Shown here: piece by piece, positions 34,558 to 44,096 of the stretch
How positions within the stretch are numbered: position 1 is the first letter of the stretch
Layout of the letters: the number at the start of each line of letters is the position of its first letter
Assembly (NCBI RefSeq): GCF_007988825.1
Contig: NZ_BJUW01000004.1
Span: 1 to 64,000 of the forward strand
Source of the DNA: Microbacterium aerolatum
Lineage (GTDB): Bacteria; Actinomycetota; Actinomycetes; Actinomycetales; Microbacteriaceae
Length of the DNA stretch: 64,000 nt
Direction: 5' to 3'
Program-made: the position numbers and the translations under genes
The notes under the pieces: model-generated
Seen by the model: the letters and a program-made list of their open reading frames with translations, nothing else
Databases searched by the model: none
Told to the model about the DNA's origin: nothing

Positions 34558-36108
34558 ATGGCTACCTTTGGCACGCTCTCCGATCGCCTCACCGATACGT
34601 TCCGCAACCTTCGCACGAAGGGCAAGCTCACCGCGGCCGACGTCGACGGCACCGTCCGCGAGATCCGACGCGCTCTGCTCGACGCCGACGTCGCCCTCGC
34701 GGTCGTCAAGGACTTCACCGCGAAGGTGCGCGAGCGCGCGCTCGGCGACGAGGTCAGCAAGGCCCTGAACCCGGCGCAGCAGGTCGTCCAGATCGTCAAC
34801 GAGGAACTCGTCGGCATCCTCGGCGGCGAGCAGCGTCGCCTGGAGTTCGCGAAGACCCCGCCGACCGTCATCATGCTTGCCGGGCTCCAGGGTTCCGGTA
34901 AGACGACGTTCGCCGGAAAGCTCGCCAAGCAGCTCGAGAAGGACGGCCACACGCCGTTGCTCGTCGCCGCCGACCTCCAGCGCCCGAACGCGGTGAACCA
35001 GCTGCAGGTCGTCGCCGAGCAGGCCGGCGCCACGATCTACGCTCCTGAGCCCGGCAACGGCGTCGGCGACCCCGTCAAGGTCTCCCGCGACGGCGTCGAG
35101 CACGCACGCCGCCAGCAGCACGACGTCGTCATCATCGACACCGCCGGTCGCCTCGGTGTGGATGCCGAGCTCATGAAGCAGGCATCCGACATCCGCAAGG
35201 CCACGAACCCCGACGAGGTCCTGTTCGTCATCGACGCCATGATCGGTCAGGATGCCGTGAACACGGCCAAGGCCTTCCAGGAGGGCGTCGACTTCACCGG
35301 TGTCGTGCTGTCCAAGCTCGACGGCGACGCCCGCGGTGGCGCTGCTCTTTCGGTTGCATCCGTCACCGGCCGTCCGATCATCTTCGCCTCCACGGGTGAG
35401 GGACTCGACGACCTCGAGCCGTTCCACCCCGACCGCATGGCGAGCCGCATTCTCGACCTCGGTGACATCCTCACCCTCATCGAGCAGGCCCAGCAGGCCT
35501 TCGATGAGGAAGAGGCTCAGAAGGTCGCCGAGAAGCTCGCCAACGAGGCCTTCACCCTCGAGGACTTCCTCGACCAGCTTCAGCAGATGAAGAAGATGGG
35601 CTCGATGAAGAAGATGCTCGGGATGCTCCCGGGCATGGGCCAGATGAAGCAGCAGCTCGAGGACTTCGACGAGAAGGAGATCGACCGCACCGAGGCGATC
35701 ATCCGCTCGATGACGCCGGGTGAGCGCCGCAACCCGAAGGTGCTCAACGGATCGCGTCGTCTGCGCATCGCCAAGGGCTCCGGCATGACCGTCACCGACG
35801 TCAACCAGCTCGTGCAGCGTTTCGACCAGGCCGCGAAGATGATGAAGACCGTCGCGCGCGGCGGAACCCCGAACATTCCCGGTATGGGTGCGGTGCCCGG
35901 CATGGGGCGCCCCGGCGCCTCATCCAAGCGCGGCAAGAAGGGCAAGGCCAAGAGCGGATCCCGGTCGGGCAACCCGGCCAAGCGCGCCGCGGAGAACGCC
36001 GGACTGCCGACGGGGCCCGCAACCGGATCGGGCTTCGGGCTCGGCGGTCAGAAGGCGCCCAGCGAGGCCGATCTTGCCGAGATCCAGAAGCTGTTCGGCA
36101 AGGGCTGA
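34558..36108 (+). CDS. ffh: Signal recognition particle protein Ffh
   Basis: 516-aa SRP54 GTPase that binds signal sequences of nascent membrane proteins together with 4.5S RNA, and docks with FtsY. N domain residues 1-90, then G domain with P-loop GLQGSGKT near 107, DLQRPNAVNQL, DTAGR and SKLDGDARGG. The methionine-rich M domain starts about residue 325 (KKMGSMKKMLGMLPGMGQMK). The last 70 residues are a basic Gly/Lys-rich tail, common in Actinobacteria. It ends just before a repeat island. Confidence 0.97.
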   Translation: MATFGTLSDRLTDTFRNLRTKGKLTAADVDGTVREIRRALLDADVALAVVKDFTAKVRERALGDEVSKALNPAQQVVQIVNEELVGILGGEQRRLEFAKTPPTVIMLAGLQGSGKTTFAGKLAKQLEKDGHTPLLVAADLQRPNAVNQLQVVAEQAGATIYAPEPGNGVGDPVKVSRDGVEHARRQQHDVVIIDTAGRLGVDAELMKQASDIRKATNPDEVLFVIDAMIGQDAVNTAKAFQEGVDFTGVVLSKLDGDARGGAALSVASVTGRPIIFASTGEGLDDLEPFHPDRMASRILDLGDILTLIEQAQQAFDEEEAQKVAEKLANEAFTLEDFLDQLQQMKKMGSMKKMLGMLPGMGQMKQQLEDFDEKEIDRTEAIIRSMTPGERRNPKVLNGSRRLRIAKGSGMTVTDVNQLVQRFDQAAKMMKTVARGGTPNIPGMGAVPGMGRPGASSKRGKKGKAKSGSRSGNPAKRAAENAGLPTGPATGSGFGLGGQKAPSEADLAEIQKLFGKG

Positions 36109-36126
36109 GGCCCGGGGCGCAGAGGT

Positions 36127-36215
36127 CGGGGGAGTTGAGGCTTCGACTCGCCTTCGGCTCGCTCAACCCGTTTCGTCTGCGTCGCCTGCGGCGACTCCGC
36201 TCAACGACCCGCGGA
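36127..36215. repeat. 89-bp direct repeat, copy 1
   Basis: This unit and 36286-36374 are identical except for two positions. Each contains inner inverted pieces (CTTCGACTCGCC/GGCTCGCTCAA-type, GGCGACTCCGCTCAACGACC). Such GTTGAG/CTCAAC, TCGACTCG-bearing units are a dispersed repeat type often seen between genes in Microbacteriaceae. Confidence 0.85.
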
Positions 36216-36242
36216 TGAGCTTCTCGCAAGATGCTGGAGTTG

Positions 36243-36283
36243 CGGGTCGTTGAGCGACGAACGCAGCGAGGAGTCGAAACGCC
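36243..36283. repeat. Inverted partial copy between the direct repeats
   Basis: GGGTCGTTGAGCGACGAACG and the following GTCGAAACG are the reverse complement, with changes, of the CGTTTCG...CAACGACCC half of the flanking repeats. The island could therefore fold into long hairpins and end transcription from both sides. Confidence 0.7.
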
Positions 36284-36285
36284 TC

Positions 36286-36374
36286 CGGGGGAGTTGAGGC
36301 TTCGACTCGCCTTCGGCTCGCTCAACCCGTTTCGTCTGCGTCGCCCGCGGCGACTCCGCTCAACGACCTGCGGA
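36286..36374. repeat. 89-bp direct repeat, copy 2, covering the glpD stop
   Basis: Second copy of the repeat at 36127-36215. Its last 15 bases encode the final residues and stop codon of the convergent glpD, so the repeat has invaded or replaced the original 3' end of that gene. Confidence 0.85.
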
Positions 36375-38099
36375 AGCTGTCCCCGTGACGACTCCCGCGG
36401 CCACCGCTTGTGCGACATCGACGCCGTGCGCGTCGCGCAACTTGGATGCGGTGTCGTCGATCTCGGCATCCACGCGCGCGGCATCCCAACCCAGATACGG
36501 CGCGAGTCCCTCGGCGATCGCGCGGATGACACCGGCATCGACATCTCCCGTGAAGGCGAGGCTCGTCCGGCGGAACACGACATCGGCCACATGGCAGACC
36601 TGCTCGTTCTCGACCATCCACCGCAGTTCGCGGCTCGACAGCAGGTCGCCGACCACCGGCGAGTCCTCTCCGTCGGCGATGAAGGCGGCGACATCGGCGG
36701 CGCGCGTGCCGTACCGGCCGAACAGCACGCGTCCGCGCTCGTCGTCGCCGACGTTGTCGCGGAGCCACTCGAGCTTGCGGCGCGGAGTCTTCGGGTAGCC
36801 GTTCCCGCCGCCGATGCGCACGCCGGCGGTGCTTGCAACCCGCCGCCGTCCCAGCTCTGTGAGCACGTGGTTCGCGAGGTTCTCACCGAGCGCGCGGAAG
36901 GTCGTCCACTTGCCGCCGACGAGGCTGAACACGGCCGGTGCGCCGGAATCCTTGCGCCGCTCGATCCGGTAGTCGCGGGAGACGAAGCCGGGGGCGGTGT
37001 CGTCGTGGTGGGGCAGCGGGCGGATGCCGGAGTACCGGTAGACGATCTGCGAACGATCAACGGCGATCGCAGGGAAGACGTGCCCGATCAGGTCGAAGAA
37101 GTACTGCACCTCCTCGTCCGTACAGCGCGCGGGTTCGCGGGGGTCGGCGTCGATGTCGGTCGTGCCGACCAGCACGCGACCCTTGAGCGGATAGATGAGC
37201 ACGATGCGGCCGTCGGAGTGCTCGAAGAAGATCTCGCGACCGCCGGTGGCTTCGAGCAGCTCGGGGTGATCCAGCACGATGTGCGAGCCCTTCGTGCCGC
37301 CCATGAACGCGGTGGCCGTGCCGAGTGCCTCGTTGGTGAGATCGGTCCACGGGCCCGAGGCGTTCACGATGACGTCCGCCTGCACGTGGAAGTCGGCGCC
37401 GGTCTCTCGGTCGCGCAGCCGCAGGCGGTCGCCGTCGAGACCGACCGCCTCCACGTAGTTCAGCGCGCGGGCGCCTGTGTGCGCGGCCTCGCCGTCACGG
37501 AGGACGTCGAGGGCGAGACGCTCGGGATCGTGCACGGAGGCGTCGTAATACGTCGCGGTGTACTTGATCTCCTCATCGAGCTTCGGCAGCTGCTCCAGAG
37601 ACCTGCGGCGACCGAGGAACCGGTGCCGTGGCACGTTGCCGCCATCCCGCGAGAACGTGTCGTAGAGCATGAGCCCGATCTTGATCAGGAACGCGCCGCG
37701 CTCCTGCGGCCTGCCCTGCTTGTGCGTGAGGAACCGCAGGGGAGCGGCGAAGATGCCGGAGAACGTCGAGTAGATCGGGATCGTCGTCTGCAGCGGCTTG
37801 ACGAAGTGAGGGGCGATCTTGAGCAGGCCGTTGCGCTCGGTCACCGACTCCTTCACGAGCCGGAACTCGCCGTTCTCGAGATACCGGATGCCGCCGTGGA
37901 TCATGTGGCTGGACGCGGCGGTGGCGCCGGAAGCGAAGTCCTCCCGCTCGACGAGCAGCACGTCGACGCCCTGCATCGCGAGGTCGCGGAACGTGGCGAT
38001 CCCGTTGATGCCTGCGCCGATCACGACGACCGTCGTGCGACCGAGTTCACGTGCTGCCCGGACGCTCTCTCGCTCTGCCGTTGCGGTGCTCTCGCTCAT
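36360..38099 (-). CDS. glpD: Glycerol-3-phosphate dehydrogenase, FAD-dependent
   Basis: 579-aa membrane-associated flavoprotein oxidising glycerol-3-phosphate to dihydroxyacetone phosphate and passing electrons to quinone. The N-terminal FAD fingerprint [18 protein letters not shown] is near residue 30, followed by [14 protein letters not shown]. The C-terminal accessory domain of about 130 residues is present. ATG 38099 has GAGGGGAA upstream. It is divergent from glpK, 146 bp apart, so both glycerol catabolic genes share an intergenic region. The last five codons come from a dispersed repeat copy, so the natural C-terminus may be altered. Confidence 0.95.
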   Translation of the reverse strand: MSESTATAERESVRAARELGRTTVVVIGAGINGIATFRDLAMQGVDVLLVEREDFASGATAASSHMIHGGIRYLENGEFRLVKESVTERNGLLKIAPHFVKPLQTTIPIYSTFSGIFAAPLRFLTHKQGRPQERGAFLIKIGLMLYDTFSRDGGNVPRHRFLGRRRSLEQLPKLDEEIKYTATYYDASVHDPERLALDVLRDGEAAHTGARALNYVEAVGLDGDRLRLRDRETGADFHVQADVIVNASGPWTDLTNEALGTATAFMGGTKGSHIVLDHPELLEATGGREIFFEHSDGRIVLIYPLKGRVLVGTTDIDADPREPARCTDEEVQYFFDLIGHVFPAIAVDRSQIVYRYSGIRPLPHHDDTAPGFVSRDYRIERRKDSGAPAVFSLVGGKWTTFRALGENLANHVLTELGRRRVASTAGVRIGGGNGYPKTPRRKLEWLRDNVGDDERGRVLFGRYGTRAADVAAFIADGEDSPVVGDLLSSRELRWMVENEQVCHVADVVFRRTSLAFTGDVDAGVIRAIAEGLAPYLGWDAARVDAEIDDTASKLRDAHGVDVAQAVAAGVVTGTASAGR

Positions 38100-38196
38100 G
38101 GTTCCCCTCTGCTTCCCCCTCGTCGCGCTTACCCCTCCATCCTCGCCCACATCGACGGGGCCGGGCTCGTGTGACGGGCCATTCGCCGCATTCTCC

Positions 38197-38202
38197 TAGG
38201 CT
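38197..38202 (+). promoter_or_regulatory. -10 box of glpK
   Basis: TAGGCT with GTGACG about 20 bp upstream gives a leader of roughly 37 nt containing GGAG before the glpK ATG. The -35 fit is weak. Confidence 0.4.
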
Positions 38203-38245
38203 GTGGAGCAGACCCGACAGCGCCGTCACCGGCTGGAGAACACAC

Positions 38246-39745
38246 ATGCACATCGTCGCCATCGATCAGGGCACCACGAGCACCCGCGCCATCGTCTTCG
38301 ACAAGCGGGGCGCGATCGTCGCCACCGGCCAGCGCGAGCACGAGCAGATCTTCCCCGAGGCGGGCTGGGTCGAGCACGATCCGGCGGAGATCTGGGCGCA
38401 CACGCGCGACGTGGTCGACGAGGCGCTCGAGACGGCCGGCGTCGCGGCGTCGGACGTCGCCGCGATAGGCATCACCAACCAGCGCGAGACCGCGATCGTC
38501 TGGGATCGTGCGACCGGCGAGCCCGTCTACAACGCGATCGTCTGGCAGGACACCCGCACCCAGCCGCTCATCGACGAGCTCGCCGCGGATGGCGGCATCC
38601 GCCGGTTCGCCGACGTCACCGGGCTTCCGCTGGCCACGTACTTCTCGGCATCCAAGATCGCCTGGATCCTCGACAACGTCGACGGTGCCCGCGAGCGGGC
38701 AGAGCGAGGGGAGCTGCTGTTCGGCACACCGGACACCTGGGTGCTGTGGAACCTCACCGGCGGACCCGATGGCGGCGTCCACGCCACCGACGTGACCAAC
38801 GCCAGCCGCACGCTGCTGATGGACTTGCGCACGCTCGACTGGGACGAGGACCTCCTCGCCGCGTTCCGCGTGCCGCGGTCGATGCTGCCTGACATCCGCT
38901 CATCGTCCGAGGAGTACGGCGCAGCGAAGGGGACGGCGCTGGACGGCACGCCGATCGCCGCGATCCTCGGCGACCAGCAGGCCGCGACATTCGGACAGGT
39001 CGCGTTCGATCGTGGCGAATCGAAGAACACCTACGGGACCGGGAACTTCCTCATCGTGAACACCGGCGAGGAGATCGTCGAGAGCGAGAACGGGCTGATC
39101 ACCACCGTCGCCTACCGACTGGGTGATGACGCTCCCCACTACGCGCTGGAGGGATCGATCGCGGTCACCGGATCGCTCGTGCAGTGGCTGCGCGACAACC
39201 TCGGTCTGTTCGACGAAGCGCCCGAGATCGAGAAGCTCGCGCTCAGCGTCAAGGACAACGGAGGCGTCTACATCGTGCCCGCGTTCTCGGGCCTGTTCGC
39301 CCCGTACTGGCGCCCCGACGCGCGTGGTGCGATCCTCGGGCTGACGCGGTTCGCGAACAAGGGCCACATCGCACGCGCCGCGCTCGAGGCGGTCGCGTTC
39401 CAGACGCGCGAGGTGCTGGATGCCGTCGCCGCCGACACCGGCGTGACACTGGAGGAGCTGCGGGTCGACGGCGGGATGGTGGCCAACGACACGCTCATGC
39501 AGTGCCAGGCGGACGTGCTCGGGGTCCCCGTCATCCGCCCGGCCATCATCGAGACCACGGCCCTCGGCGCCGCCTATGCGGCAGGGCTCGCGGTCGGCGT
39601 CTGGGCCGATCTCGACACGCTGCGCAGCATGTGGAAGGAGGACGCCCGCTGGGCTCCGAGCACCGACGAGGTCGAGCGCGCCCGCCTGCTGGCCAGGTGG
39701 CGCAAGGCCGTCACCCGTACGTTCGACTGGGTCGACGCAGACTGA
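38246..39745 (+). CDS. glpK: Glycerol kinase
   Basis: 499-aa FGGY-family kinase producing sn-glycerol-3-phosphate from glycerol and ATP. The N-terminal [13 protein letters not shown] phosphate-binding loop, IVWQDTRT and [19 protein letters not shown] are family motifs in order. ATG 38246 has GGAG nine bases upstream. No glycerol facilitator gene is adjacent, so uptake is encoded elsewhere. The stop TGA abuts the stop of the convergent ybdK-like gene, the two forming TGATCA with no bases between. Confidence 0.96.
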   Translation: MHIVAIDQGTTSTRAIVFDKRGAIVATGQREHEQIFPEAGWVEHDPAEIWAHTRDVVDEALETAGVAASDVAAIGITNQRETAIVWDRATGEPVYNAIVWQDTRTQPLIDELAADGGIRRFADVTGLPLATYFSASKIAWILDNVDGARERAERGELLFGTPDTWVLWNLTGGPDGGVHATDVTNASRTLLMDLRTLDWDEDLLAAFRVPRSMLPDIRSSSEEYGAAKGTALDGTPIAAILGDQQAATFGQVAFDRGESKNTYGTGNFLIVNTGEEIVESENGLITTVAYRLGDDAPHYALEGSIAVTGSLVQWLRDNLGLFDEAPEIEKLALSVKDNGGVYIVPAFSGLFAPYWRPDARGAILGLTRFANKGHIARAALEAVAFQTREVLDAVAADTGVTLEELRVDGGMVANDTLMQCQADVLGVPVIRPAIIETTALGAAYAAGLAVGVWADLDTLRSMWKEDARWAPSTDEVERARLLARWRKAVTRTFDWVDAD

Positions 39746-40891
39746 TCAGACGACCGGGGCGCCCGGCCCAGAGCGGAACTCGTGGATGAGGTGATGGACG
39801 ACCTCACGGAGGTCGCCGGCGGCGGCGTCGGCCACGCGGAGCTGGCGTTCGTAGCTGGCACCGGAGTCGAGGATGACGCGTGTCGCGGCGAACTCGTCCC
39901 CGCAGCCGAGGTCGGCGGCGACCGGGGCCAGCGTGCTCAGCAGTTCGGTGAGCTGCTCGCGCACCTCGCGCTGATTCCCGTCCTCATCGACGATCACGCG
40001 GGCGTCGAGCCCGTACCTCGCGGCGCGCCACTTGTTCTCACGGTGGAACCAGGACGGCATGGTCGGCAGGCGTTCACCGGCATCCAGCCGTCGTGAGGAG
40101 TGCTCCACGAGCACCTGTACGAGCGACGCGACCGATGCCAGCTCGGCGAGAGTCGACAGGCCGTCGCAGGCGCGCACCTCGATCGTGCCCCACCGGGGCG
40201 CCGGACGGATGTCCCATCGCACCTCGCTGGCGTCCGCCATCACTCCGGTGCGCACCATGTCATCCAGATAGCGCTCGAAGTCCGCCCAGGTGTGCAGCGG
40301 CCAGGGCAGGCCCGCCGTCGGCAGCTGCTGGAAGACGAGTGCCCGGTTGGAGGCGTAGCCGGTGCGCTCTCCGGCCCAGAACGGGCTCGAGGACGCGAGT
40401 GCCTGCAGGTGCGGCAGGTAGGCGCTCAGCGCGCCGATGATCGGCATCACCTTGTCGCGATCCTCGACACCGACGTGGACGTGGATGCCCCAGATCATCA
40501 TGTTGCGACCCCACCACTGGGTCCGCTCGATCAGGCGGTGATACCGCGTCTTGTCGGTGACGCGCTGGTCGAACCATTGCGCGAACGGGTGGCTTCCGGC
40601 CGAGAGGAGCTCGATACCGGCGGGGTCGGTCCTGGCGCGTACAGCTGCGATCGCGGCGGCGATGTCGCCCACCGCGTGCGCCACGTCCTGACCGATGCCG
40701 CTGGTGACCTCGATCGTGTTCGTGAGCAGCTCACCGGTCACGGTGTGGCGCTCCGGCGCGCTCTCGTCCTCGAGAGCCGCGAGCAGCTCAGGCGCCCGTC
40801 CGACGAGGTCGCCGGTGTCGGGATCTGCGAGCATGATCTCCCACTCGAGCCCTACGGTCGAACGAGGTGACTGCGCGAACTCCTGCTTCAC
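39746..40891 (-). CDS. ybdK: Glutamate--cysteine ligase family 2 (YbdK-type carboxylate-amine ligase)
   Basis: 381-aa GCS2-family ligase. STVGLEWEIMLAD near the N-terminus provides the conserved Glu of the ATP/metal site, HVHVGVEDRDKV the His-rich metal motif and FHRENKWRAARYG the C-terminal signature. Such proteins have weak glutamate-cysteine ligase activity; in Actinobacteria that make mycothiol the physiological role is unclear. The GTG at 40891 is preferred because CAGACT lies six bases upstream; ATG 40930 or an intervening GTG would extend it by up to 13 residues. Confidence 0.85.
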   Translation of the reverse strand: MKQEFAQSPRSTVGLEWEIMLADPDTGDLVGRAPELLAALEDESAPERHTVTGELLTNTIEVTSGIGQDVAHAVGDIAAAIAAVRARTDPAGIELLSAGSHPFAQWFDQRVTDKTRYHRLIERTQWWGRNMMIWGIHVHVGVEDRDKVMPIIGALSAYLPHLQALASSSPFWAGERTGYASNRALVFQQLPTAGLPWPLHTWADFERYLDDMVRTGVMADASEVRWDIRPAPRWGTIEVRACDGLSTLAELASVASLVQVLVEHSSRRLDAGERLPTMPSWFHRENKWRAARYGLDARVIVDEDGNQREVREQLTELLSTLAPVAADLGCGDEFAATRVILDSGASYERQLRVADAAAGDLREVVHHLIHEFRSGPGAPVV

Positions 40892-40961
40892 GAGCACAGT
40901 CTGACACGCCGGGTCTGCGACTCCCGACATGCGGCTCGCGTCGTTTCGCGCCCGCGGTCAG

Positions 40962-41012
40962 GATCTGGCAGAATAGAGGGTCGGACGACGTTCTCGACCC
41001 TCTATCCAGATC
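40962..41012. promoter_or_regulatory. Two-part inverted repeat upstream of rpsP
   Basis: TAGAGGGTCG (40974-40983) pairs perfectly with CGACCCTCTA (40995-41004). Outside it GATCTGG (40962-40968) pairs with CCAGATC (41006-41012). The likely rpsP -10 (CAGAAT, 40969-40974) sits between the two left arms. As RNA the whole would be a 17-bp interrupted hairpin; as DNA it could be an operator. It lies between ybdK and rpsP, which diverge. Confidence 0.55.
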
Positions 41013-41098
41013 GCGTCCACCCATTCTGAGCTTCCGCCGGGTGTGCACCCCACTCTCCAGGCGACCAGTTCGTTCCTTCCACACCATTCAGGAGAATC

Positions 41099-41533
41099 GT
41101 GGCTGTAAAGATTCGTCTCAAGCGCCTGGGCAAGATCCGCGCGCCTTACTACCGCATCGTCGTCGCCGACTCGAAGACCAAGCGCGACGGTCGCGTGATC
41201 GAGGAGATCGGCAAGTACCACCCGACCGAGCAGCCCTCGTTCATCGAGGTCGACTCGGAGCGCGCGCAGTACTGGCTCTCCGTCGGCGCGCAGCCGACCG
41301 AGCAGGTTGCCGCCATCCTCAAGCTGACCGGCGACTGGGGCAAGTTCAAGGGCGACAAGGACGCGAAGTCCACCGTCCAGGTCGCAGAGCCCAAGGCTCC
41401 GTTCGAGATCGACTCGGCGAAGAAGTCCGTCATCAAGCCGAAGGCGGAGAAGAAGCAGGAGGAGGCTCCCGCGCAGGAGGCCCCCGCCGCCGACGCGGAG
41501 GCCGCTGAGGCTCCCGCCGCCGACGCAGAGTAA
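41099..41533 (+). CDS. rpsP: 30S ribosomal protein S16
   Basis: 144-aa ribosomal protein bS16. The N-terminal [23 protein letters not shown] and [12 protein letters not shown] are diagnostic. The conserved part ends near residue 85; the rest is a lysine-rich linker and then a 30-residue Ala/Glu/Pro tail, an extension frequent in Actinobacteria and absent from E. coli S16. GTG at 41099 has AGGAGAA upstream. It heads the classic rpsP-khpA-rimM-trmD operon, behind a leader of more than 90 nt with a large inverted repeat. Confidence 0.97.
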   Translation: MAVKIRLKRLGKIRAPYYRIVVADSKTKRDGRVIEEIGKYHPTEQPSFIEVDSERAQYWLSVGAQPTEQVAAILKLTGDWGKFKGDKDAKSTVQVAEPKAPFEIDSAKKSVIKPKAEKKQEEAPAQEAPAADAEAAEAPAADAE

Positions 41534-41538
41534 TCGCC

Positions 41539-41769
41539 GTGCTCGCCGCCGCGCTCGAACACATCGTCAAGGGGATCGTCGATCACCCGGATGATGTCCG
41601 CATCACCGCATCCACTTCGCCGCGAGGCGACCTCCTCGAGGTGCGAGTGCACCCCGACGACCGTGGACGCGTGATCGGGCGCGGCGGCCGCACCGCAAAG
41701 GCTCTGCGCACGCTCATCTCCGCCCTGGCGGATGGGCAGCGTGTCCGCGTTGACGTCGCGGACGACTGA
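41539..41769 (+). CDS. khpA: KH-domain RNA-binding protein KhpA
   Basis: 76-aa single KH domain protein. GRGGRTAKALRTLISAL contains the GxxG RNA-binding loop. KhpA pairs with KhpB and binds many RNAs affecting cell division in other Gram-positives. It begins 5 bp after rpsP with GTG and ends one base before the rimM start, the standard order of this ribosome-maturation operon. Confidence 0.92.
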   Translation: MLAAALEHIVKGIVDHPDDVRITASTSPRGDLLEVRVHPDDRGRVIGRGGRTAKALRTLISALADGQRVRVDVADD

Positions 41770-41770
41770 C

Positions 41771-42364
41771 GTGGTCCAGAGCGACCGCAACCAGGGCAAG
41801 AACCAGCTGAGGGTCGGACGCCTCGTCAAGGCGCACGGCCTCAAGGGTGCACTCAAGCTGGAGCTGTACACCGACAACCCCGAGCGACGCTTCGTACTGG
41901 GCGCCGAGTTCACGTTGCAGGTGCCTGAGGCATCTCCGTGGCACGGCAAGTCCATCACCGTCCGCGAGTACCGGGTGATGAACGGCAATCCGGTGGTCTT
42001 CTTCGAGGGCGTCGACGATCGCGAGGGTGCCGAAGCGCTTGTCCGCGCGATCCTGTGGATCGATCAGGATGCCGATGAGCCCGAGGACGACGCCTGGTAC
42101 GACCACCAGCTCGTCGGCCTCGATGTGGTGCGCGATGACGTCGTCATCGGCAAGCTCGCGCGCGTCGAGCACCTCCCGGCTCAGGACCTGCTGATCGTCA
42201 AGCCTTCGGGCGGGGGCGACGAGGTCATGGTCCCGTTCGTCGCGGCGATCGTTCCGGCCGTCGACATCGCCGCCGGCCGCGTCATCGTCACGCCTCCCGC
42301 CGGTCTCTTCGAGGAGATCGCGGACGCCGACGAGGCGAACGGCCAGGGCGACGCCTCCGAGTGA
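41771..42364 (+). CDS. rimM: Ribosome maturation factor RimM
   Basis: 197-aa factor binding S19 and helping 30S assembly. The N-terminal RimM domain starts [30 protein letters not shown], with the conserved HGLKG, and the C-terminal PRC-barrel begins near residue 105 ([11 protein letters not shown]). GTG at 41771 lies one base after khpA. The final 15 residues are acidic. Its stop overlaps a possible GTG start of trmD. Confidence 0.94.
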   Translation: MVQSDRNQGKNQLRVGRLVKAHGLKGALKLELYTDNPERRFVLGAEFTLQVPEASPWHGKSITVREYRVMNGNPVVFFEGVDDREGAEALVRAILWIDQDADEPEDDAWYDHQLVGLDVVRDDVVIGKLARVEHLPAQDLLIVKPSGGGDEVMVPFVAAIVPAVDIAAGRVIVTPPAGLFEEIADADEANGQGDASE

Positions 42365-42372
42365 GCGATCGC

Positions 42373-42378
42373 TACGAT
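42373..42378 (+). promoter_or_regulatory. -10-like box before the trmD ATG
   Basis: TACGAT ends six bases before ATG 42385, the same spacing as other leaderless starts here, and suggests an internal promoter within the rpsP operon. Confidence 0.35.
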
Positions 42379-42384
42379 CAGCGC

Positions 42385-43083
42385 ATGAGGATAGACGTCG
42401 TCTCGATCTTCCCGTCGTACTTCGACGGTCTCGCGCTGTCCCTTCTCGGCAAGGCACGCGAATCGGGCATCCTGGACCTGCGTGTCCACGATCTCCGGGA
42501 CTGGACGAGCGACCGGCACCGCACCGTCGACGACACCCCGTATGGCGGGGGAGCGGGCATGGTCATGAAGCCGGAGCCGTGGGCTCTCGCCCTCGACGAG
42601 CTCGCTTCTTCGGCCTCTGGGGCCGCCGAGCGGCCGACCATCATCTTCCCTTCGCCCGCCGGTGAGGTCTTCCGTCAGGCGACGGCACGAGACTTCGCAC
42701 AGCGCGAGCACCTGATCATCGGCTGCGGACGCTACGAGGGCATCGACGAGCGCGTGTTCGAGTACGCAGCGACGCTCGGCGAGGTGCGCCTGGTCAGCCT
42801 CGGCGACTACGTGCTCAACGGCGGCGAGGTCGCCGCGATGGCGATGATCGAGGCGGTCGGGCGACTGATCCCCGGCGTTGTCGGCAATCCGGAGAGCCTG
42901 GTCGAGGAGTCCCACGAGGACGGACTCCTGGAGTACCCCTCGTACACGAAGCCGTCGTCCTGGCGCGAGCGCGCCGTCCCGGACGTTCTGCTCAGCGGCA
43001 ATCACGGTGCGATCGCCGCCTGGCGCCGCGACCAGCAGATCGAACGCACCAGGGTGCGGCGTCCCGACCTTCTCGGCGACTGA
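42385..43083 (+). CDS. trmD: tRNA (guanine(37)-N(1))-methyltransferase
   Basis: 232-aa knotted SPOUT methyltransferase that makes m1G37 in tRNAs, preventing frameshifts. [14 protein letters not shown] is the family N-terminus, so ATG 42385 is preferred; GTG 42361, overlapping the rimM stop, would add eight residues. [24 protein letters not shown] and [12 protein letters not shown], which form the SAM-binding trefoil knot, are intact. The stop TGA abuts the stop of the convergent SURF1 gene in a TGATCA. Confidence 0.95.
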   Translation: MRIDVVSIFPSYFDGLALSLLGKARESGILDLRVHDLRDWTSDRHRTVDDTPYGGGAGMVMKPEPWALALDELASSASGAAERPTIIFPSPAGEVFRQATARDFAQREHLIIGCGRYEGIDERVFEYAATLGEVRLVSLGDYVLNGGEVAAMAMIEAVGRLIPGVVGNPESLVEESHEDGLLEYPSYTKPSSWRERAVPDVLLSGNHGAIAAWRRDQQIERTRVRRPDLLGD

Positions 43084-43908
43084 TCAGACCGGCGTCTCGA
43101 CCTCGTCGAGCAGTTCGTCTTCGGCGTCGGCATCCCGATCGCGCCGTCGTGACCGCTTCGCGGGCGCAGGCCGGCCCTCTGCCTCTTCACGATGCTTCTG
43201 CACCTCGGTGCGGATCATGTAGAAGATGAAGATGAAGCCCATCACGCCGAACAGGATCCACTGGATCGCGTAGGACAGGTGCGGTCCCGGATCGTCTGTG
43301 GGGGAGTCGAATGACCCGAGCGCGGTATCGGGCGCCGGCGTCTCCTCGACGATCTGGCCATAGGCGCTGACGATCACGACCCCGTCCAGATCATCGGCCA
43401 CGGTCGGCAGGTGGATCGTGGGGACCTGCCCCTCCGGAGCGCTGCGGCCCGAGCTGGGCAGCTGCTCGCCGGTCCTGAGGCGCACAGTGACCTCGACTGT
43501 GCCCGACGGCGACGCCGGTACGGCATCCGGTAGGGCGCCCTCGCCGGGCGGAACCCAGCCACGATCGACGATGAAGATCCGTCCGTCCGCGTCGCGGAAT
43601 GGCACGAGCACCTCGAACGCGCTGGTTCCGCCGTGCGGCCGGTTGCGCACCAGCACCTGCTCCTCGGCGAGATACTCGCCATGCAGGATCACCGGATGCC
43701 ACTCGTCTCCGGCATCCAGCTCGCCGTCTTCGTCGATCAGCTCGCCCAGTGGGACGGGGGCGGCGTCGTAGTTCTGCTCGACCAGCGCGATGTCGGACGC
43801 GCGACTCTCGTTCCTGTCGAACTGCCAGTCGGACAGGAACACGCAGGCGACGGCGAAGCCGATCGCGATGAGGAGGTACACGCCCCAGCGCACGAAACGA
43901 TTGCTCAA
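43084..43908 (-). CDS. SURF1 family cytochrome oxidase assembly protein
   Basis: 274-aa SURF1/Shy1-like protein with a membrane helix at each end: residues about 8-26 (VYLLIAIGFAVACVFL) and about 222-240 (LFGVMGFIFIFYMI). The extracytoplasmic middle holds the conserved WQFDRN, NRPHGG and VDRGWVPPG motifs. SURF1 helps assemble heme-copper cytochrome c oxidase. The 30-residue C-terminal tail is charged. TTG at 43908 overlaps the stop of the preceding small gene by four bases. That a DUF3099 gene and a small cysteine protein precede it is a recurring actinobacterial arrangement. Confidence 0.88.
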   Translation of the reverse strand: MSNRFVRWGVYLLIAIGFAVACVFLSDWQFDRNESRASDIALVEQNYDAAPVPLGELIDEDGELDAGDEWHPVILHGEYLAEEQVLVRNRPHGGTSAFEVLVPFRDADGRIFIVDRGWVPPGEGALPDAVPASPSGTVEVTVRLRTGEQLPSSGRSAPEGQVPTIHLPTVADDLDGVVIVSAYGQIVEETPAPDTALGSFDSPTDDPGPHLSYAIQWILFGVMGFIFIFYMIRTEVQKHREEAEGRPAPAKRSRRRDRDADAEDELLDEVETPV

Positions 43909-44096
43909 CTCGGAAGCCCCTCACGGACGGTCACGGGAAAGTCTCGCGCGGCGAGGTAGTCGTGAAGGAACCCCGCGTGCTCATCGCACGCCAGCCAGAT
44001 CTTCTCGCGGTCGGCGCTGTGGATGCGGGGATTGCGCCACACGATGTGCTGCGTCGCCTCGCGCCGGCAGCCGGCGCGTGAGCATTCGTGCGTCAC
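43905..44096 (-). CDS. Small cysteine-containing protein (63 aa)
   Basis: 63-aa protein beginning MTHECSRAGCRREATQHIVW, with C5, C10 and a later CDEH (Cys37, His40). The C-x4-C and C-x2-H spacing could bind one zinc. It overlaps DUF3099 (GTGA) upstream and SURF1 (TTGA) downstream by four bases each, so the three genes form one coupled unit. Short proteins of this look occur beside SURF1 in related genomes; function is unknown. Confidence 0.72.
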   Translation of the reverse strand: MTHECSRAGCRREATQHIVWRNPRIHSADREKIWLACDEHAGFLHDYLAARDFPVTVREGLPS

